Shown here in pieces: positions 7,526-7,744 of a stretch of 7,744 nt of DNA. The position numbers and the translations under genes are program-made. Position 1 is the stretch's first letter; every line of letters starts with the position of its first letter. Source of the DNA: an uncultured Alcanivoracaceae bacterium (GTDB taxonomy: Bacteria; Pseudomonadota; Gammaproteobacteria; Pseudomonadales; Alcanivoracaceae); assembly GCA_937943665.1 (NCBI GenBank), contig CALEAR010000222.1, positions 1 through 7,744 of the forward strand, read 5' to 3'. Under the pieces are notes generated by a model. It ran no database searches. It was not told where the DNA came from and was given only the letters and a program-made list of their open reading frames with translations.

Positions 7526-7744
7526 ATTCCGTTTCTCACGCATTATGCTGTATTTGGGCATGATTTTTATTTATGCCCCCATGGTGGTGTTGGTGGTGTA
7601 TTCCTTTAACGCCTCTCGGCTAGTCACCGTATGGGGCGGATGGTCCACCCGCTGGTACAGCAGCTTGTTTGAAAACACCCAATTAATGAATGCGGTGTTT
7701 CATTCCTTAAAAATTGCCACTTACACCGCCATTGCCGCCACGGC
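7518..7744 (+). CDS. potI: Polyamine ABC transporter permease PotI, N-terminal fragment
   Basis: This is the start of the second permease of the importer; 75 codons are visible before the window ends. The protein begins MARFRFSRIMLYLG, then a first membrane helix (about residues 9-28) continuing into YAPMVVLVVYSFNASRLVTV and WGGWSTRWYSSLFE, a block shared almost word for word with E. coli PotI. The start of the second helix follows (AVFHSLKIATYTAIAAT). It overlaps potH by 8 nt in another frame, with GGAATTGGGG upstream serving as a loose ribosome binding site. The EAA loop and the rest of the channel lie beyond the window, so integrity of the gene cannot be checked. Confidence 0.95.
   Translation, partial: MARFRFSRIMLYLGMIFIYAPMVVLVVYSFNASRLVTVWGGWSTRWYSSLFENTQLMNAVFHSLKIATYTAIAAT

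Overview
The window looks like ordinary chromosome of a gammaproteobacterium, probably free-living and aquatic. The evidence is PotF/G/H/I proteins that read almost collinearly with the E. coli ones, a proteobacterial-type (PACE) efflux pump, an E. coli-like sigma70 promoter, and GC that looks close to one half by eye. The genus cannot be named from this sequence. No mobile element, CRISPR array, tRNA or rRNA was seen.

Layout. Positions 1-161 hold the 3' end of thiC (thiamine pyrimidine synthesis) with its C-terminal Fe-S cysteine motif. A 234-bp gap with two hairpins follows. Next, on the plus strand, is a large CPA2/Kef-type cation:proton antiporter with a C-terminal pair of universal-stress-protein-like domains (396-2417), ended by a strong intrinsic terminator. 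Converging on it from the minus strand are a four-helix PACE efflux protein (2454-2891) and a membrane-anchored six-bladed propeller protein of the SMP-30/strictosidine synthase/APMAP type (3000-4073). These two are separated by a minus-strand terminator, so they are probably transcribed separately.

From 4170 to the right edge is a polyamine ABC importer operon in the order potF-potG-potH-potI. It has a near-consensus promoter (TTTACA, 16 bp, TATAAT), a leader of about 110 nt with two tiny overlapping ORFs, and a TTG-initiated potF behind a strong Shine-Dalgarno sequence. A hairpin with a short T-run sits between potF and potG. The gene pairs potG/potH (14 nt) and potH/potI (8 nt) overlap; potI is cut off by the window end.

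How the genes work together. PotF captures polyamine in the periplasm, PotH and PotI form the channel, and PotG hydrolyses ATP. The potF-potG hairpin is well placed to keep the receptor in excess over the membrane complex. PotF has a Trp where E. coli PotF has Phe, next to a ligand-binding Asp, which hints at spermidine as well as or instead of putrescine. The antiporter, the PACE pump (whose E. coli-group relatives and AceI export biocides and diamines) and the propeller protein are separate units with no shown link to the importer, although PACE proteins can export diamines such as cadaverine and putrescine. I see no convincing undescribed multi-gene system; the points most worth checking are the pot leader, the predicted PotF specificity, the antiporter's unusual active-site pair and the APMAP-like protein.
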